Source of the DNA: Thozetella sp. PMI_491
Lineage: Eukaryota; Ascomycota; Sordariomycetes; Chaetosphaeriales; Chaetosphaeriaceae
Length of the DNA: 64,000 nucleotides
NCBI GenBank assembly: GCA_021432635.1
Contig: MU270019.1
Location: forward strand, 1,485,672-1,549,671
Reading direction: 5' to 3'
Notes under the pieces: model-generated
The model's database searches: none
Told to the model about the DNA's origin: nothing
Seen by the model: the letters and a program-made list of their open reading frames with translations, nothing else
In this document: positions 19,174 through 31,400 of the stretch, piece by piece
Layout: every line of letters begins with the position of its first letter
How positions within the stretch are numbered: position 1 is the first letter of the stretch
Position numbers and translations under genes: made by a program

Positions 19174-21564
19174 CTAAATCAAGACAATCTGTGACATGGT
19201 AGGACGCCGGCGCATCGCCTCGCCGTCCATAACTCCTTGCACATAGCAGCTCCCGATCAGACGATATGTGTCACTCTGTTCCGCCGTCCTTAGAACATAG
19301 GGAACTTGCGCGCCAGAAAAGATGCACACATGGTCGCCAGGCTTTGAGGAACGGCCTACCAATGCCATGTACCCCGATTTAGTGATTGCGAAAACGCCTG
19401 TGCACAAAAGGGCTGTTAAAAACGTGTCCTCGTATGCGTGCATACAATCGCGATCTCGATATCTGAGTCCGCCGGTGGCTTGATAAAAGCCTCCAGGCTT
19501 TCGGTAATGTTGTAGAAGCCGTTCCAGAGTATCGAGCGGCTTGGTAATTGGCATAGTATCACGCTGGCGGATCCTTCGCTCAGTATCCACACTTCGGCTG
19601 TCCTGGCGATTTGTGTAGTCATTGTTCATGATCAGAAGTCTGGAGAACGCCGATTCGATGCCCTTCCGGTATATCTTGGAGCAGGCGAACGATGGGTCTC
19701 GCATTAACGACTGCGCTTTCGTGATCCACGTAGTTAAGGGCTCGAGTGACATCGTTGATAGTAAGCTCTGGAGCTGGAGCTGGAGCTCATCGTCGAGCAA
19801 GTCCGCAGGCCTCGATGACTCAAGCCCCTGAAGTAGTTCTGACATCATGGCTGAGGGATGAATCACAGTTATTTCATCCAAAATGAATCCTTCCAAGCAC
19901 AGCGCTGATCTTTCGTTGTTGTTGACACCTCTAGACGAGACCTTCGGAGTGGTTGCTCTTGCCACGCGGAAAGGACATCTCCCAGGCGTCAGATTCGATA
20001 CGGGTAATATCCATGCTTTTCCATTCATATCACCAGTCCATGATCGCGATAATGCACACCAATCAGGAACCCAGGAAGGCGTCATATCTCGGAGTGTGTG
20101 TCTCGGCCTTTCTAGCCCGGATACATCAAGTACCATGAATAAGGCGTCCCCCCCTCGCAATGCTTGGGATTTCGCAAAATTGGTGAACATGACGTCGGTT
20201 GGTAGAGCGTATGAGCCAATTTCATTTCGATCTTTGTCATCCATTAAAGCCGCAATGGACCACAGGTGATCTTTGTCCTCTGTGCACTGAAAGTCTTGTG
20301 TTTTACGAATCAGGTTAATCGGAGTTGTCATGGTCAACACCTCCTCCGGAGAAAGATTAGGTGGGAGCCGTATACCAATGTTTTTCCTGATACGGTCTTG
20401 CAGTATGTGTGTATCCGCGAAAGCTGGGCTGGTATGGAATAATGCCATGGTCGAACTGTCCGTCCGACGTTGCGATAAGTATGTGTACTGTCTCGCGGCA
20501 TTGCGATATAAATATGCAACTCTGTAATCGATGAGAGAACGCATATTCATGTACCCAAAATGGTTGACTTGCAGGTTTTCTCCGAGATTTCTAGCTATCG
20601 GTGACATCCAAAGTCTGGCAAATGCCACTTCCCAGACATCAGCGTTAATGTAGAACCTCCCAAGAAATAGAGTCGTAACCTTCGCGAGGATGTATTCCTG
20701 GATGATCCAACGCCTAGTGAACCATGGGCGGTCGAAGATCTCCATGAGCAAATCCCAGCAGTTCGTCGGATCGTCTCTAGGAGGTAGTGCCCCGACGTAC
20801 TCCCCTGCTTCCGCGAGAAACCCCGCTCTATTGATGAGGTCGAAAGCAGGGAACCAAGTAATGTCAACATCGCCGAGATCGACAAGTACTGAATCGGCTG
20901 TTCGGTATATATCTCTCATTAAAGGCAGTTGATCGGCTTTCTCGACGTCGTCCTCTTGGTTTATGCAAATCGCGTCTGCCCAGAGGTAGATGATTCGATT
21001 TTGACCACGGAGAAAAGGTCGCACTCGTTTGAGCGCGCCTTCCAATGACGCTCTTGCCGTGAATGCCTTGCCGTTACAGATAATCTCTCTATCTGCTTCA
21101 GCTGTGCCCCAGCAGTACGACAAAGCTGAATAACATGGCGCGTAGTCGAGACTGACGAGGATTATATCAAGGTCCACGAAATCGGCGCGGTAGAGAGCAG
21201 GCTTAATTCGCAGGAGTCGGATTTGTCGTTTTCCTGCCTCCAATGCAAGATTCTTGTAGTTGAAGCCTTCTATGACGCCCAACTCTCCGATCACACGAGG
21301 TGCTGCTCTGTCAATGACGGGCAGGGGTTCCTTCTGGCTTGGAACTTCGTTTGCGCTCTGTCGTCCAACAAGAAGGGGGATAAACTCGGCACGTTCTCCC
21401 GTGCCACAGTTACCGTCGCATATCTCATGAATAGAACAGGCCGCTATGTGGGAAAAGATTGTCGACGTTAACTGCGAGAGTTTGTTCCCGGTATCCCTAG
21501 CGACCTCGGGTGATATCTTCTCGCGGCCCCTCTTTGCAAGAGAACGAGACCAACCGAATCTCAT
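19174..21564 (-). CDS. HET-domain (heterokaryon incompatibility) protein
   Basis: This single-exon gene of 796 residues carries a HET domain at about 145-300, with the family landmarks YSALSYCWGTAE (about 145-156), LWADAICINQ (about 194-203) and LMRDIYRTADSVLVDLG (about 215-231). The C-terminal part has the usual late motif GYMALVGRSSKPGDHVCIFS, then VPYVLR and YRLIGSCYVQGVMDGEA, as in most Pezizomycotina HET proteins. Such proteins trigger growth arrest or cell death when incompatible strains fuse, and the HET domain is related to TIR domains. The first 120 residues precede the domain and have no known fold. Start choice is the first ATG of the long frame. Confidence 0.92.
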   Translation of the reverse strand: MRFGWSRSLAKRGREKISPEVARDTGNKLSQLTSTIFSHIAACSIHEICDGNCGTGERAEFIPLLVGRQSANEVPSQKEPLPVIDRAAPRVIGELGVIEGFNYKNLALEAGKRQIRLLRIKPALYRADFVDLDIILVSLDYAPCYSALSYCWGTAEADREIICNGKAFTARASLEGALKRVRPFLRGQNRIIYLWADAICINQEDDVEKADQLPLMRDIYRTADSVLVDLGDVDITWFPAFDLINRAGFLAEAGEYVGALPPRDDPTNCWDLLMEIFDRPWFTRRWIIQEYILAKVTTLFLGRFYINADVWEVAFARLWMSPIARNLGENLQVNHFGYMNMRSLIDYRVAYLYRNAARQYTYLSQRRTDSSTMALFHTSPAFADTHILQDRIRKNIGIRLPPNLSPEEVLTMTTPINLIRKTQDFQCTEDKDHLWSIAALMDDKDRNEIGSYALPTDVMFTNFAKSQALRGGDALFMVLDVSGLERPRHTLRDMTPSWVPDWCALSRSWTGDMNGKAWILPVSNLTPGRCPFRVARATTPKVSSRGVNNNERSALCLEGFILDEITVIHPSAMMSELLQGLESSRPADLLDDELQLQLQSLLSTMSLEPLTTWITKAQSLMRDPSFACSKIYRKGIESAFSRLLIMNNDYTNRQDSRSVDTERRIRQRDTMPITKPLDTLERLLQHYRKPGGFYQATGGLRYRDRDCMHAYEDTFLTALLCTGVFAITKSGYMALVGRSSKPGDHVCIFSGAQVPYVLRTAEQSDTYRLIGSCYVQGVMDGEAMRRRPTMSQIVLI

Positions 21565-22582
21565 TGAAGCTAGGCTGCCTAAGCTTGAAAAGCCGAGTAC
21601 CTATATCGATGTTACTGGAAGATTGTAGGATAAACGAGAGGTCTTTCTCGTTCTTGAGAGATTTGCATAAGAGGTTTAATGCTTCGGGTGTGGTGCAGAG
21701 GCGTGGGAGATGGAAGCAGAGTGGTTTTTAAACCCGACTCAACTAGATTGCTGCAAGGTGTCGTTGAATACAGAGCTACCTAGTCAGCGTACGCCTCACA
21801 GAAATCGCTATATTACCTAACCACCTACTTCAATAATCTCGCGTAGTTAGCCTAAATAATCTCACGGCAATAGTCTTTGCCACCCATAGCCGGTGCTGCC
21901 TCAGAAAGCGCAAGTGCCGCGGTTACACAGAGATCGACGTTAAAATTAGGAGTCGGAAGGTGCGGTGCTATCTAGCACCTTAAATACCTAGCCACCCTCA
22001 GGTATAGAACGGCCATAGAGAGAGGGGAGGATTTCTTGAGTAAGTTCACTTCGCATGTCAATATCCATCATATGGGACTGTTCGGCTGCCGGTCGAACGG
22101 CTGAGTGGTTCACGAGGGAAAAGATGGAATGGGAGAAAAGAGCCGCACATTCTTGGAAATGTTGCCTCATCGCTTAGTATTCCCGGCAAGGTACCACGTG
22201 CGAGCCCCAAGCGAAGGAGAGAACAGGACAACCTCTGGGCAGCTACAGTTGCTTCCTCTTTTGATGAAGATGCACCGCGCACACCTCCGTTGCACGTTCT
22301 GGACGCCGATGAGATCTAACACTTGAATATCATGTGCAGGCTCCGAGATCGTTTGTTCGAACGAACTTATGGTCCAGTACTTCATCCCTCGTGGAATAAA
22401 AATGACTAGTTGCTGTGACATTGTTAAACATACTTATTAGAAGGACTTAGTATCCCGAACCTATCTATGCATTCTCTGCTTGGCCATGCCACCGTAACAC
22501 GACCCTATCCTAGATGTTTACGCTACTGAACTATTTGGTGGTGCTGTCTCGCACTGCTGGCTGTGGCGGGCGGGCTAGCTGG
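21565..22582. other. intergenic between HET and CorA-like genes
   Basis: The stretch 21760-22000 is rich in TA steps and has no gene. A near-palindrome (GGTGCTATCTAGCACC) lies near 21962-21980. An 84-codon minus frame at 22167-22421 has an ATG but no recognisable domain. Confidence 0.35.
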
Positions 22583-24438
22583 CTAACCCTTATATCCCGC
22601 TGAGCGAGCCTCGGGTAGCCCTGGCGGATCGGTGAACGCTGCAGATATATCCTTCAAGGACATATCTTCTGGGCCTTCGTCTTCTTTCTCCTGCCCTAAG
22701 TGAGACATCGTCCTCTGGACCAGCTTGCCTTCCCTCACATAGCCGACTCCTGCGATATGCAAGGGCTGTGGAGCTCGACGCTCACTACCCCGAAGTCTGA
22801 CATAGGCTGCCCAGGCACAGAACACCGACGTGGTAAGGAGAACCGTGGTCCCGACATAGGCCTTCCAGTTAGTCTCATCGTCAAGATGGAATATCCCCGC
22901 ACTCCACACCGACTGCAACTCGATTAGTCTGCGTTTCCTGTCACGCCTGATGCCGACGGCGCTAGGTGGCTTCGCTTCAGACTCACCGCTACCAGTGAAG
23001 CCGGGAGAAACAACAAAGTGAGGAAGGTGATGGTCTTCATCGTCTCGCTATCGCGAGCGGCCAGAGTGGCGACCCGGTTCGAGTCTTCGGCGATTGCTAG
23101 GTTAATGTTGCTGTCTCTCTGGCTGATAAGACTCATGACCTACATCACAAAGTTAGCAACTTGGCCTGCTTCTTGTATCCAGGACAAGCGGGGTTCTCCT
23201 CACCACAGCGATCTGCGCCTGCAGCCGCTCAGTAACTTCCTGTACCTTCCTCTCGGTGAGTTCCATTCGCCCGAGGAAGAATTTGACATGCTCATCATAC
23301 GCAAAGTGAGCGGGGCCGGTGTCTACATCGGAGGTCGGCGGTAGACACTGAGACCTGAGGTCTTTCAACATCTTGGCGCTCGAGAGACAGAACTGCCCGA
23401 ATTTCCTACCGAATTCCAAAACATTTCCCAAGTGGTGGATTTCCGTGCTCGTCTGGTGCAAATACTTCATGCGGTTGTTGGAGTCGGAGAGCCACTCGAT
23501 CTTGGCCTCCGACACCGTGCTCTTCCAAAGAGGGTGGCCCATACCAGTCACGGTCTCCATTTGGCCCACGCGAGAGTGTAGAACAATCTCCCACCGCTTG
23601 TAGGTGGTGAACCTCTCCTCTAGAACAAGGGCTAGAAGGTAGAGCGGGTGTTGGGCTAGCATCTCTCTCTCCTCGACGCAGCGGCGATGCAGGTACTCCG
23701 CGACATCTTCTTTGGCTGCCGCAAGAAAGCAAATGCTCGACATTGTTTCCAATTCTATCCTCACAGCAATGTTGATCGACAGAGAGTTGCGCGGAATGCG
23801 GAGCAGCAGCACTACCCGAGTCAGCTCGGCTCAGCTCACCCGGGCTGTAGTTCGTGGTATTTACCAAGCGCAACTGGACTCTTTCCCTCGAATTGGACGT
23901 GATGCGAGAGATTATATGTCTCCAGCGCGACCATGTACGAGTAAAACCGAAGCGCGCCCATTTCCTTCAACAAGGAGACCAACGCCGGACACGTGAGCTG
24001 GAGCGGCTTCCTCCTGTACATCGGGTCGCCGACTGTTGTGCTGTGCCAAAGGTTTCGGTTTCTTGCTCTTAAAAGAAAACAGCGTTAGAGAACCTACACG
24101 AGAGTGACGCTGGGGTCCTTTTTCGCGTTAGCGAGCTTGGCGGACAAAACATCGTCGCCGATGTGCCACTTTTCGCTATCTGTCGCGCCTGATTCCTTGC
24201 TGCTCCAGAACTTGAAGCGGCTCTCGGCCACGCAGTTGAAGAGATTCTCGGGTTGCAGCTCGGTGTCCTCCATTGCTGCCAAGTATCTGGCTGCTCGCAG
24301 TATGTCACGCGACAGTTCTTCGGAAAGATTGAAATTTGGCCTTTTTCTGCGTGAAGTTCCAGCTGCTTTAAGTAGAGTCATGCCAGCCAGCGATAAGAAA
24401 TTCAGCCCGCGGGTCCCTACAGTACTAGTACTGTACAT
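22583..24438 (-). CDS. CorA-like integral membrane protein
   Basis: This five-exon gene of about 535 residues has exons at about 24098-24438, 23865-24040, 23204-23811, 22987-23139 and 22583-22912. Introns 2 to 4 have sound borders (GTAAAT...TAG, GTGAGG...TAG, GTGAGT...CAG) and keep phase. Intron 1 (24041-24097) is the least certain. The C-terminus carries the CorA two-helix module: NRVATLAARDSETMKTITF, then LLFLPASLVASVW as first helix, and YVGTTVLLTTSVFCAWAAY as second. The GMN loop motif of true Mg2+ channels is absent. A long soluble helical region precedes it, as in fungal CorA-like proteins of unknown role. An alternative start at 24381 would shorten it by 19 residues. A second, partial member lies at 209-679. 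Confidence 0.7.
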
Positions 24439-25653
24439 GCATGCGGCTGGCAGTGGCGTTCGTGCAGCCGGACTCTGGCGACGTGATCTACACAGCCACT
24501 GTGAGGCATCCTGTGCACGAGAAGCTGGAAGACGGTGCTCAATGAATAGCCAAAAACCCCCTGCGAGAGTAAATATTTTTACAAGTCGCCGGTGTCTATC
24601 ACTCTCGGCGGCTACAAGACCCAGCCGCTTGTAGCGAAGTTGCGTGTCTGTTTTCTACAATAGATCGTACGCGAACCGTTGTGGCGGGACAGTATTTGAG
24701 CAACCCCTGCCGTGTAAACACGGAGCGAAACATAGAAGGTAGGTAGTTTATGCAAGGTTGTATATACGTGTATAGAGTGGTTAGTTGGACTGTCGAGATA
24801 ATTGTGCATACAAAGTATAGGCATACTTTAGGTAGCGGGGAACTGTGGTTACCGACGGCTTGGCTGCACCCAAAATGCTCACTGTGTATTTTGTCGATAA
24901 GATAGGTACATCACCATGTGCACAAACTCACTGTGAATCCATCCCATGGTTGTCCAGGATGACTCCAGCCCCAAACAACGCCACAACGGAATGCCCAACC
25001 GTTACCTTGTTCGTGTGCCGGTGGGAAGCCTGTCCTTTCTGCTGTAGTCGATGCGGGATTGATGCCCCTTTGCGCCTAGAGGGTCCGAAATGATTTGTCG
25101 CTGCATATTTGCGCCTCTTGCGAGGCAGCAATAGTGCCAAGTTGCCATTTGCGCCACGCAGAGCTCTTTCGGTAGGTACTTTAGCAACAGTACCAGCAAC
25201 ATGGCTTCTAGCTCCCCCGGTACGTAGAAGCAAAGAATTAAGGTATCGTCGCATCTCTTCCCAGGCGGTGGGGCAGGTGTCTGCAGGACGGGCGTTACCA
25301 AAGCTTTGCGAGGTTCGGTTGGCTGCGGGTCGCGCGGCGGCACAGGCAAGAGAGAGCTAGAGGACTGGTGAGTGCTGCAGGTTTTTTAGCAGCTCTCAAC
25401 GCCGCCACAGCCACCAAGCCAGAAGTGCGCAAAACGATGGGCGAGGCCAGATCCTCTTTATCCTTGCACACGTTAAGCCCGGTTGGGATGAAGCTGCCGG
25501 CACTATCCCCCCAACCCCACCCTCGATCGATTGCTAGTTGGTAACTGGGCCGGTAGTCACCGTCGATTCTTGACTCCGCTTCATTCGCTCAACCTCACCC
25601 CTCCACCTTTCCGTGGAGTCGAGGTGCCTCGACATCGGCTGAAGCCATTCGTC
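24439..25653. other. intergenic
   Basis: About 1.2 kb without a recognised gene. Plus frames at 24845-25093 and 25109-25360 and minus frames at 24928-25349 overlap each other and show no domain. The right end is the promoter region of the methyltransferase gene. Confidence 0.4.
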
Positions 25654-27149
25654 ATGAGCTTCATGAGCGATGAATCGTCAACCGCACCAGCCGGCGCAGG
25701 CACTTACCCCCTCAATCCTGCTAGCGCCCCCGGGGACGGCCAGCCCCTACAGTCTATTCTCGTGGTGAGTGGCGAGCAGACATGCGGCTGAGCGGGCCGT
25801 TTTTTTTTTTCTCAAGACACCGCTGACGGCAGCAGGACCCCGGCTTCGAAGGAGACAGCGGCAATGATGAATCTGCCGGCGGTAAAAATCGGTAGGCGAG
25901 CGGTGTCGGGATAGACACCTCCCCTTTCGCACGCCCCGGGACCTTTCAGTAACCTTCTCCCTGTGGCAGGCTGCTGCCCGCGTCGATGTCTATCAGCTCC
26001 ACCATTCTCGAATATCGAAAGCTACACGGTCGGACGTATCAGAACTTCGAGGGCGCAGAGTATTGGTGCGAATTCCTCCCTCCTTGACAACGGTACCTGG
26101 TCTTACCTCGCAACAGGGGTCCGAACGATGATAAACAAAATGAGGGCTTAGACATGAAGTGCGAGCGATCTGACCTTTCTCCCCGGCGATTGGCTACGGG
26201 CAGCCACGTTAACAGCATCATAGCCATCACATGATGTATCTCGCATTTGATAATAGGCTGTTCCTGTCCCCACTCAAGAACCCCCAGAAGGTGCTAGATG
26301 TGGGCACGGGGACGGGCATCTGGGCTATGTAAGTTGGCATATCGCCGTCCGTCTTATTCCTAACTTCCCAAGAAACCCTTGCCGGGAGCGACTTCTCATA
26401 AGCACCCGCAGCGACTTCGCCGACGAGTTCCCGTCAGCCGAGGTAACCGGGACCGACCTCTCGCCCATACAGCCAGCATGGGTTCCACCGAACTGCCGGT
26501 TCGAGCTGGACAACTGCGAGCTGGACTGGACGTACCCAGACGAGACGTTCGACTTCATCCACATCCGCGGCCTGGTCGGCAGCGTGAAGGACTGGCCCAG
26601 GTTGTATGCCGAGGCCCTGCGGTGCCTCAAGCCTGGCGGCTGGTTTGAGCAGCACGAGTTTGCCCTCCCGATCGCCGGCAACGACGGACCCCTCCCCGAA
26701 GATTGCATATGGCACGACTGGGGCAGGATCTTCCGCGACGCCGGCTACAGGATGGGCCGCTCGTTCGAGGTGTCGGACTATTGGGAAGAGTGGCTGCGGG
26801 CCGCGGGCTTCGAGGGCGAGATCCACCGGAGCGAGGTGCCGCTACCCATTGGTGGCTGGGCGCTCGAGACCAAGTGGAAGCAGATCGGCCTGTTCAACCG
26901 CATGGGCCTCGAGCAGGGCCTCGAAGGCTTCGCCACCTACATTTGCACCCAGGTCCTAGGCTGGGAACACGAGCAGGTCGAGCTGATGCTGGTTCGGGTG
27001 CGTCAGGCGATTAAGAACAAGACCTATCACGCCTATTTCCCCATGTGAGTTTGGCTGTCATCCCCGGCGGGTGGTGCTGTCCAGTCCAAAGATCTGATTG
27101 ATGTCCGTCTAGGAAATCCATTTATATTCAGAAGCCGTTACGATCATGA
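25654..27149 (+). CDS. LaeA-like SAM-dependent methyltransferase
   Basis: This class I methyltransferase of 359 residues is spread over seven exons: 25654-25764, 25836-25891, 25970-26065, 26117-26158, 26224-26328, 26412-27044 and 27113-27149. Phases match at every junction. The N-terminus is disordered, then comes the family motif ILEYRKLHGRTYQNF, MYLAFDNRLFLSP, and SAM motif I VLDVGTGTGIW at about 125-135. TGTDLSPIQPAWVPPN is motif II, and LKPGGWFEQHE is motif III. The last exon adds only 12 codons. These are the features of the large fungal LaeA/TAM-like group. LaeA itself is a global secondary-metabolism regulator, but most paralogues have unknown substrates. No biosynthetic backbone gene is nearby, so a cluster role is not supported. 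Confidence 0.88.
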
Positions 27150-28449
27150 CTATCCTCGGTATCGGTATCGAGCGCAAAAGCTGCCGTGGCGTAATGTTAG
27201 TAGCTATTTGTCGACATTGACCAACAGAGGTTTCCTTGTCTTTCGCCCTTGGCGCCGACTGTGCATTCGCGGACAGTGGGGGCCACCCCTATCCACGCAT
27301 CGGTTTTGGAGCATATAATGTCGACCTTCAAGGTCGAGCAGCTCCAAGCCGCATCGAAGAAGCGTCCTGTACCGGCATCTACACGTGTGTATAAAATACC
27401 AGCTAGATCTACAGTGGGAGGAGCATTTGATTTGGGGAGACTCTGCACCAAGGAGCAACCTTGTGTTCCGGAGTCGTGCGAATGGCAGAAAAGCAAAATA
27501 TTATGTTTAGGCCTGATTGCAATCGGTGACTTCCCATGGCGATGCGAGGGTTCAGTCTTCGCTTCTAAAGCTGTTGACGCGTGCGGGGGCAGGTTCAACC
27601 TTTTTACGTCTTCCATGACCGCAACAAAGAATGAAGAAAAATCATGAGGCCTCCGAGTCGCTTGTATTTGCAGAATTTCCGCGATGATAAGAATTTGTAC
27701 AGAGCACCTGTGGTGGTTCCCAGCACGAGTTGAAACACAGTCTAGTGTAAAACAACCTGGGGGACCTGCACTCGTGAGACTGTCAGAAGTCGGCAATCTG
27801 CTCCGACACAGCTCATTCAAGTCCAGTCTAAGATGTAGCTATGTCTCTATTCCCCCTGAGGATATCGGGTAATATAGAGAATACGCGTTCTAATTGTCTA
27901 CATTTTGAGATGTATGCCTGAAAATAGTTGAGGGTGGAGGGCGTCGGAACCCTTCCTGGCCATATTCTTGAATGTCTCTAACGCCTATCAGCCTGACTAA
28001 CTCAACTATACTTTCCCCCAAGGGAGCGTTGCGGTTCGAGGGCTGCCGGCTTACCGAGTTTGGATAACAAGGCTCTCCGCCTGCTGTGAAACTCACCGCC
28101 CTCCTCGCCGTTTCTTGGGGTGCAAAATGTGTGGCTGACTCGGCTTCTGATTCGAGGGACGGGGTTGATGGGCCGCAAAGATCCGAGCCCATTCCAACAC
28201 TTTTGAACAATGTATCCCACCAATTGCGCTCTTGGGTCGGGCTGCCGAGGCGTTTTTGAATGCGGCCACGACCGACGGCGGATTGCCTTGCGAAATGCCC
28301 GCTCGGTGCAACAAATTCTCCTCCCACAGTCCGATTATATCAACACATTAACCCAACAACCCGTAGGATAACCGGTCAATTATACCTCCTCTGCGTGTCT
28401 ATATAAATCGGCGATCGACAAGCAAACGCGACGCGAGGCTACCTGAAAC
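27150..28449. other. intergenic with unassigned minus-strand frames
   Basis: Two minus-strand frames, 27197-27820 (207 codons) and 27890-28327 (145 codons), have ATG starts but no family I recognise. A plus frame also spans 27249-27647. I cannot decide whether any is expressed. Confidence 0.3.
28402..28408 (+). promoter_or_regulatory. TATA box of the NACHT gene
   Basis: TATAAAT lies 42 bases upstream of the ATG at 28450, implying a very short leader if it is used. Confidence 0.35.
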
Positions 28450-31400
28450 ATGGAGATAGTCGGCGTCATTGCTGCCGTTCCTGAGCTCGTCAAGCTTTGC
28501 AAAACAACCATTACGGTTATCCACGAGGTTTCAAATAGCCAGAAGGCCCTCGCCAAGGTCACTAAAGGCCTAGGCCCGCAGCTTGAAGCGCTGCGATCAA
28601 CTTTGGCCAGATTCGAGGCGCGACGGCCCGGGACAGTTCCCTCTGATCAGTTCACCGCCCTTTACCCGTTGTTTCGTCAGCTACATCAGCAGCTGGAATC
28701 ACTTCACAGCATACTGCTCGAGACCCAGAGCGCAAGCGCATTCAAGAGAATAACGCTGCTAGTTAGGGGTGTAAAGGAGAAGTTAAGGAATGAGATTCGC
28801 GAGCTCGAAACCAGCATTTCGTTAGTCAACCTGTGTCTCTTGGGGTGCTCCTTGGAGATTAGCGAAGGTACGTCTTACTTCAGCAGTCTCATAAGCCCCA
28901 TTTCTGGACGAAAATATCTCTGTAACCAAGGTAATTAATGCCCGGCTGCCACATTAGAATCTCTCGCCGCGGCTCGTCTCGCCAAGAAAACCCAGCTGAA
29001 CAATGTTCTCAATCCCTGTGACCACGACTTCATCCCACAAAAACTCACCGGAACTTTGGACTGGATCTTGGAGCACCCGGCCATCTCAAGATGGACCCAC
29101 GCCGAGAATCAAGAGAATTTACCACCAGATCCAATGTCTCGTTTGCTAGTGATACACGGGCCTAAAGGCTGTGGTAAATCAGTCCTGTCGGCCTCGCTAC
29201 ACCGGGACCTCGCTACTAAAGAGTGGCCATGTGCCATGTTTTCGTACTACCATGGCATCGAGAAACAACAACAGCTAGCAGCCATGTTGTCTACTTTACT
29301 GTGGCAGATCCTTCATGCCGAAGGCGTCGACAGCAAGATGTTGGAAGGTCTCTACGATACCATCATCGCCCACCAAAGTCTGACAACCGAACTCAAGATC
29401 GATGCGATAGAAAAAGCCATGGGTCTGGTTAAGAAGCCCCTATATATCATTATTGATGGAATCGATGAGTCGACGGACGACTGGAAAGATATAGACGGAC
29501 CGTCCAGGATCATTCAGCGCTGGTTGGAAAAGAGCACCCTTCTTCACGTCCTCTTGACCGGGCGAGAGCCAACAATGCACAGATTAATGAGCCAAGTACC
29601 GGACTGCAACGTCATGGAACTCTGTGAGGAGCTCGTCGGAGCGGATATCTCGTTGCTTATCCAGCACAAACTTGAGTCCTGTCAGAACTTAAGTGACATA
29701 TCAGACGATCTAAGGCTGCAGATCCGAGACACACTGCGGGAGCAATCAGCTGGCATGTTTCTCTGGGTTGAGTTGGTTTTCAAAGAATTGCGGAAATGTC
29801 ACAGTGCTGCAGTCATCAAGCACTGCCTAGACGAGCTTCCACGAAGCCTAGATGGCGAGTATTGCAGACTCTTCCAGCAGGTCATGTATCGGCTGAATGG
29901 CCGCCCTGGCAAGGCATCGCCTCAGACCAAAGCTGTCAGGACCATCTTGGCTTTCATCGTCGGCGCGCTGGAGCCTCTATCCCTCGACGATCTGAGATAT
30001 GCCTATGCTGCATTTTGCAGCCCTTCCGACTGGGAGGAACACTTGATCTCGGAGAGTGCCGTCTTCGAACTTGTGGGAGATTTTGTGTCGGCAAGGAACG
30101 GCCGCATCTACCTTAGCCATGCCTCCGTGGAAGAATTCCTACTCAGACCCCCAGTGGAGTGGACTGCTGGTCAAGAGGACATTGGCTTCTTCCGCCTCGA
30201 CAACTCGGAATGCCAGCATCCCATTAGCAATGCTTGCCTAAACTATTTGCAGGGATTTGAGTACGGTTTTCCTTCCACTGACAATTCGTACGAAATCATA
30301 TCCGCCAAGCCGTTTCTTCCGTACGCCGCAAAGTACGCGATGCTTCACATGACCCATGTAGCCATACCAGGCTCCATTGCAATCTCCGAGCTCATCCTGA
30401 CACTGGAGAAATTCATCGAGACACCCAAGTTCATTGGTTTCGTCGAATACATGGTCTTAACCCTTCTCATCGAAGGGAGCGTTCTAGACGAGTACACATT
30501 TTCCTTTTTCGCGCTCTTTGGGGCACTCAGCGACGATATCGTTCACGAAAAAGCTCTTCTGAACCTCGCTTTGTGCGTAGCAGCGAAGATTCAAGGTGAA
30601 TATAAAAAGCGACTGGCAAAGTTCGGCGCAGAGGATCGAAAGACACTCTCCTGGAAGGCTATAGAGACCTTAACGCATGAGTTCTTCTTCCTCGCAACCC
30701 TTAGTCCCTTCGAGGAGCAGCTCGAGGTCGCCCGAGGGGGCTTGAAGCCTCCAGAATGGCCTCATAAAAGTACTGGAGCTGACTTGAGTGCCCTGGCCCT
30801 AATTAGCCCAAAGCCGAAGCCTACGCACGCCCTTGAAAGGCATTCTGGCCTTTGTGCACGACTTCCAAACGCGACCCGGACCATCGATTCCATCAAGTCG
30901 CCCCAATTCAACACCATCCTGCGCGTACCGCTCATATCCCGTGCCATCCGACTGTGGGTCAATCCCCGCGAAGTTCTAAAAAAAGCGGTTACCGCATTCG
31001 TCGAGAGACTTCCGCTACCTATTCACATAATATACGCAGCATGGGTAGCAGCGAGGGACGAAGAGATGACCTTATTGATGTCCCAATCGGCCAAGCGGAG
31101 AACAGAAGGCCGGCGGGACTTCATTCGAGTCTGGGCTCTAAGTTTGTGTTCTCAGATTACGAATGATTCAAGCGATGAAGAATATGTTGCTATCATAAAA
31201 GAGGCGTACGATATTCTTACCGAAAGTCCCGACAACCCATTAGTCCGCCTCACTCTCAACTGCATGCGTATATGTCGAATAGCGAACTTGGTGGCGGCGG
31301 ACGAGGAAGCTGAAGCGCAGAGGCTTCTCACCGAGATGATCCAAGGTCCACGCTGCACCAATCGCACCGACGCCAATCACCGTAAACAGCGCATGTTCGA

